A stretch of 18,648 nt of DNA. Origin: RECO01 sp050485385 (lineage in GTDB: Bacteria > Pseudomonadota > Alphaproteobacteria > Geminicoccales > Geminicoccaceae). The stretch is taken from NCBI GenBank assembly GCA_050485385.1, contig JBJHBG010000100.1, positions 1-18,648 of the forward strand, written 5' to 3'. The notes beneath the pieces are model-generated. The model did no database searches. It saw only the letters and a list, made by a program, of their open reading frames with translations, and was not told where the DNA came from. A program made the position numbers and the translations under genes. Positions 15,960 through 18,648 of this stretch are shown here, in pieces; the first letter of the stretch is position 1, and every line of letters starts with the position of its first letter.

Positions 15960-16715
15960 ATGGATGAGGATGGTGCGGCGGCGGCGGTCATGCCTGCGGT
16001 GGTGGCCCATCGGGGCGCGTCGGCCACCGCACCCGAGAACACGCTCGCCGCGTTCCGCGCGGCGTCGCGCCAGGGGGCGGGCTGGGTCGAGTTCGACGTG
16101 CGCCTCGCCGCCTGCGGCACGCCCGTGGTGCTGCACGACGCCAGTCTCGCGCGCACTTCCAACCGTCGCGGCCGCCTCACGGCTCTGGCTCTTGCCGACC
16201 TCGAGGGGGTGGACATGGGCGGTTGGTTCGGCCCGAGCTTCCGTGGCGAACCGCTGCCGACGCTCGACGCCGCACTGCGTCTGGCGGCGGACCTCGGCAT
16301 GGGCTGCAACGTCGAACTGAAGGCGGAGACCGCGGTGGCGGCCAGGCGCACCGCGCGGGCGACGGCGCCGCTCCTGACGGCCGCTCCGTGCCCGGTCCTG
16401 GCCTCGAGCTTCGCCGAAGTCGCGCTGGAGACCTTGCGGGCGGAGGCGCCCACATTGCCCTTGGGTCTGCTCGTCGGCCGCCGCGTCGCCGGACGGCATC
16501 TCGCCCTCGCCACGGCGCTCGCCGCGCGCAGCCTGCATGCCGACCATCGGGCCTACGGCGCGCGCACGGCGGCACGTTGCCGCGAGCAGGGCCTGTGGCC
16601 GGTCGCCTACACCGTCAACGACGCCGTGCGGGCGGTGCGGCTGCATCGTCAACTGGGCGTCGGCAGCATCATCACCGACTGCCCGGCCGCGATCCTCGCC
16701 GCCATCGGGCCATAG
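15960..16715 (+). CDS. Glycerophosphodiester phosphodiesterase
   Basis: The 251-residue enzyme hydrolyses glycerophosphodiesters to sn-glycerol 3-phosphate and an alcohol, serving phospholipid turnover or phosphate scavenging. The GDPD TIM-barrel signature is complete: VVAHRGASATAPENT (His17-Arg18, Glu26-Asn27-Thr28), WVEFDVRLAACGTPVVLHD (Glu44, Asp46, His59) and NVELKAE. The barrel ends VAYTVND and GSIITDCPAAIL. No signal peptide is seen, so it is the short cytoplasmic (UgpQ-like) form. ATG 15960 is used; ATG 15990, two residues before the core strand, is an alternative. It starts 91 bases after the terminator hairpin and converges on the rhodanese gene with 10 bases between stops. Confidence 0.92.
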   Translation: MDEDGAAAAVMPAVVAHRGASATAPENTLAAFRAASRQGAGWVEFDVRLAACGTPVVLHDASLARTSNRRGRLTALALADLEGVDMGGWFGPSFRGEPLPTLDAALRLAADLGMGCNVELKAETAVAARRTARATAPLLTAAPCPVLASSFAEVALETLRAEAPTLPLGLLVGRRVAGRHLALATALAARSLHADHRAYGARTAARCREQGLWPVAYTVNDAVRAVRLHRQLGVGSIITDCPAAILAAIGP

Positions 16716-16725
16716 CGCGCTCGCC

Positions 16726-17157
16726 TCAGCCGATGGCGCCGCGCTCGCGACCGGTGGCGAAGGCAAAGCCCTCGTCGCGCCAGCCGACCACGCCGCCGAG
16801 CATCAGCTTGACCGACCGTCCGAGCGCGGCGATGCGGGCAGCACCCTTGTCCGCACCGTTGCAGTGGGGGCCGGCGCAGTAGGCGACGAAGACCGTGTCC
16901 TCCGGCCACGCAGCCAACCGGTCGATGGTGATGTCCCGGTGCGGCAGGTGCCACGCGCCCGGCACGTGGCCGCGGGCATAGGCTCCGGCCCCGCGGACGT
17001 CGAGGAGGACGAAGTCCGGCTCGGTGCCGCTCGTCCGTGCCTCCAGCAGCGCCGCGTGGACGTCGGCGCAGTCGGTCTCGAAGGCGAGTCGGCGCTCGAA
17101 ATGGGCGAGCGCGTCGGCCGGGGCTGCGGCGGGCACGTGGGTGACGGTACTCGGCAT
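16726..17157 (-). CDS. Single-domain rhodanese-like protein
   Basis: The 143-residue cytoplasmic protein has one rhodanese domain: FVLLDVRGAGAYARGHVPGAWHLPH (Asp53, Arg55, the CDC25-like start and HVPGA), then FVAYCAGPHCNGADKGAARIAALG with Cys94 at the catalytic-loop position and a second Cys99, and the end LMLGGVVGWRDEGF. The loop CAGPHCNGAD is longer and less basic than the classical CRxGxR loop, a recurring variant in annotated rhodanese-like proteins. ATG at the complement of 17155-17157 gives the short N-terminal helix; the longer open frame runs into the antisense of ftrA. It is divergent from the FtrA-like regulator with 71 bases between starts, so the regulator may control it. The sulfur acceptor is unknown. 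Confidence 0.9.
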   Translation of the reverse strand: MPSTVTHVPAAAPADALAHFERRLAFETDCADVHAALLEARTSGTEPDFVLLDVRGAGAYARGHVPGAWHLPHRDITIDRLAAWPEDTVFVAYCAGPHCNGADKGAARIAALGRSVKLMLGGVVGWRDEGFAFATGRERGAIG

Positions 17158-17228
17158 GATTTGGTCGCTCCAGCGCTGGGACTTCGAGCTAGAATGCGGC
17201 TTCATCCTCGAAACGCAGAGCCCCTGCC
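17158..17228. promoter_or_regulatory. Divergent promoter region between rhodanese and ftrA, with palindrome
   Basis: This 71-base region must hold promoters for both divergent genes. It contains a perfect 10-bp palindrome CCAGCGCTGG (17170-17179) and TAGAAT (17190-17195), five of six matches to a -10 box facing ftrA, though no -35 sits at normal spacing. The palindrome is a candidate binding site for the adjacent AraC-family regulator. Confidence 0.4.
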
Positions 17229-18248
17229 ATGCCGAAGATGCTCGAGATCGTGCCGAACCCGAAGGCGGTTGCCATCGTCGTCTACGACGGTCTCTGCACC
17301 TTCGAGCTGGGCTGTGCGGTCGAGGTGTTCGCCCTGCCACGGCCGGAGTTGGGGCCCGACTGGTACCACTGTCGGCTCGCCGCCGCCGAGCCGGGGCCGC
17401 TCAGGGCAACCGGCGGCCTGACGGTCAGCGTCGACGGCGGGCTGGAGGTGCTGGAGGATGCCGGCACCGTCGTCGTGCCGGGCTGGCGGAGCGTCGACGC
17501 GCCGGTGCCGACAGCGCTCACGCGAGCTCTGGTCGCGGCCCACGACCGCGGCGCCCGCATCCTCTCCTTGTGCTCGGGCGTCTTCGTGCTGGCGGCGGCC
17601 GGTCTGCTGGCGGACCGGCGAGCCACGACGCACTGGCGCTATCTGGACGCGCTGGCCAGCGCCTATCCGCAAGTGCGCACCGTGCCCGACGTGCTCTACG
17701 TCGACGAGGGGCGCATTCTCACCGCCGCCGGCAGTGCTGCCGGGCTCGACCTCTGTCTGCACCTCGTGCGCCGCGACTTCGGCCCCAGGGTCGCCGCCGA
17801 CGTCGCCAGCCGCCTCGTCGTCCCGCTGCACCGGGCGGGCGACCAGCGGCAACGCCTGCGCCGGCCGGTGGTGGCCGAGCGCAGCGGCCGGGCACGGTTC
17901 GCCCGCGTCCTGGACGAGGTGTGCGAGACGCTCGACCAGCCCTGGCCGATCGCCCGCCTCGCCGCTGCCGCTGCCACCAGTCCACGCGCGCTGCATCGCC
18001 GCTTCGTCGACGCGACCGGGCGGAGCCCCGGCGACTGGCTGACCGACCGACGCCTCGAACGCGCCTGCGACCTCCTCCGGGAAGGGCGGCACGGCCTCGC
18101 CGACGTCGCGGTGGCGAGCGGTTTCGCGACGATGCAGACGCTACGTCACCACTTCCGCCGACGCCTCGGCACGACGCCCAGTGCCTACCGTGCCGCGAGC
18201 AACGCCGGCAGCACCGCCGCGACGATGGCCTCGGGCGCATCCTCCTGA
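17229..18248 (+). CDS. ftrA: GlxA/FtrA-type AraC-family transcriptional regulator
   Basis: The 339-residue cytoplasmic DNA-binding regulator has a DJ-1/PfpI (class I amidotransferase-like) N-terminal domain (about 12-190) and a C-terminal AraC double helix-turn-helix (about 225-320). The first domain shows VAIVVYDGLCTFELGCAVEVF and the nucleophile-elbow sequence LCSGVFVLAAAGLL (Cys115), then RATTHWRY. The second shows PIARLAAAAATSPRALHRRF and the AraC hallmark GLADVAVASGFATMQTLRHHFRRRLGTTPSAYR. The whole pattern fits proteins annotated FtrA. The ligand is unknown. The C-terminus continues about 20 residues beyond the usual end and overlaps the hydrolase gene on the other strand by 64 bases. 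ATG 17238 is an alternative start; ribosome binding sites are weak for both. Confidence 0.85.
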   Translation: MPKMLEIVPNPKAVAIVVYDGLCTFELGCAVEVFALPRPELGPDWYHCRLAAAEPGPLRATGGLTVSVDGGLEVLEDAGTVVVPGWRSVDAPVPTALTRALVAAHDRGARILSLCSGVFVLAAAGLLADRRATTHWRYLDALASAYPQVRTVPDVLYVDEGRILTAAGSAAGLDLCLHLVRRDFGPRVAADVASRLVVPLHRAGDQRQRLRRPVVAERSGRARFARVLDEVCETLDQPWPIARLAAAAATSPRALHRRFVDATGRSPGDWLTDRRLERACDLLREGRHGLADVAVASGFATMQTLRHHFRRRLGTTPSAYRAASNAGSTAATMASGASS

Positions 18249-18648
18249 ACCAGATGGCCGGCACCGGACACCGGCACGAAGCGCGCGCCGGGGATCAGCC
18301 CGGCGAGCCGCTGGCCTTGCGCGATCGGCAGCCAAGCGTCGGCCTCGCCCCAGAGGATGCTGGTGGCGCAGTCGATCGTGCCGAAACCGGGTTCGAGGAC
18401 GTCCGTGTAGCGCTGGTCCATGGCCGCGATCTGCGCATAGAACGCGGCTTGACCGGCCGGGCCGAGCCAGGGCGCCAGATAGGGTTCGAGCTCGGCGTCC
18501 AAGAGGTGCCGGCTGACGGCACTCCGTACATAGGCCTGAAGCAGTGCCTGGTGCATCGCGGGCGGCAAGCCGGCGAAGGCGGCCTCGTGATCGCGGACGT
18601 GACGGACGAAGGGCGAGCCCCAAGGGGCGAGCGCCACCGGGTCGATCA
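18185..18648 (-). CDS. Alpha/beta hydrolase, C-terminal part (5' end beyond right edge)
   Basis: The visible 154 residues begin IDPVALAPWGSPFVRHVRDH and have no credible start: the GTG at 18637 is inside the conserved DPVALAPWGSPF segment. The gene therefore continues past the window. Present are the cap region (about the first 80 residues visible), the strand with the acid residue in ILWGEADAWLP, and the catalytic histidine in SGAGHLVQEDAPE. The Ser nucleophile and oxyanion hole must lie outside the window. It is probably a cytoplasmic esterase- or haloperoxidase-like hydrolase with unknown substrate. The stop is the complement of 18185-18187, so the last 64 bases overlap the 3' end of ftrA tail to tail. 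Confidence 0.88.
   Translation of the reverse strand, partial: IDPVALAPWGSPFVRHVRDHEAAFAGLPPAMHQALLQAYVRSAVSRHLLDAELEPYLAPWLGPAGQAAFYAQIAAMDQRYTDVLEPGFGTIDCATSILWGEADAWLPIAQGQRLAGLIPGARFVPVSGAGHLVQEDAPEAIVAAVLPALLAAR

Overview
This is a GC-rich chromosomal window, very probably from an alphaproteobacterium. The taxon call rests on a class I (archaeal-type) lysyl-tRNA synthetase, a TIGR01459-type HAD hydrolase, a small two-helix membrane protein resembling alphaproteobacterial DUF6460, and a Bug/TctC-type tripartite carboxylate transporter. I cannot place it below class level; a Rhodospirillales- or Geminicoccales-like organism is a guess. No tRNA, rRNA, CRISPR array, insertion sequence or integrase gene was seen.

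Layout. (1) 1-666: a visibly less GC-rich left edge with the 3' end of an unrecognised ORF, a 65-residue hypothetical gene behind a good ribosome binding site, and what looks like a broken reverse-strand gene remnant. (2) 667-930, minus: a small membrane protein, divergent from the next block. (3) 1096-6359, plus: a tight housekeeping run of HAD hydrolase, class I LysRS, RsmB and PurH, each gene overlapping the next by 4-8 bases, so probably one translationally coupled operon for translation and purine synthesis. (4) 6484-15076, plus: ten consecutive genes with short gaps or overlaps. They are a complete TctC-B-A transporter set, a periplasmic DUF411 Cys-rich protein, a peroxiredoxin-like protein, UbiD, an inositol-monophosphatase-family phosphatase, a malate/lactate dehydrogenase of the Ldh2 family, and an L-2-hydroxyglutarate-oxidase-like flavoprotein. 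The likely theme of the outer members is uptake and oxidation of an organic or hydroxy acid, with quinone synthesis and thiol/metal functions between them; this is inference.

(5) 15097-15868: an orphan secreted protein with a PEP-CTERM/VPLPA-CTERM-like sorting tail. An AT-rich, palindrome-bearing upstream region precedes it and a perfect 11-bp terminator hairpin follows it, so it looks like an independent transcription unit. (6) 15960-16715, plus: a glycerophosphodiester phosphodiesterase, converging on (7) a minus-strand single-domain rhodanese, which is divergent from (8) an FtrA/GlxA-type AraC-family regulator. The regulator's 3' end overlaps the 3' end of a minus-strand alpha/beta hydrolase that runs off the right edge.

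Most of the window is ordinary core metabolism. No clearly new multi-gene system was found. The points most worth a second look are the orphan CTERM protein with its own regulatory island, the mixed transporter/DUF411/redoxin/UbiD/hydroxyacid gene run, the rhodanese-FtrA pair with a palindrome between them, and the compositionally odd left edge.
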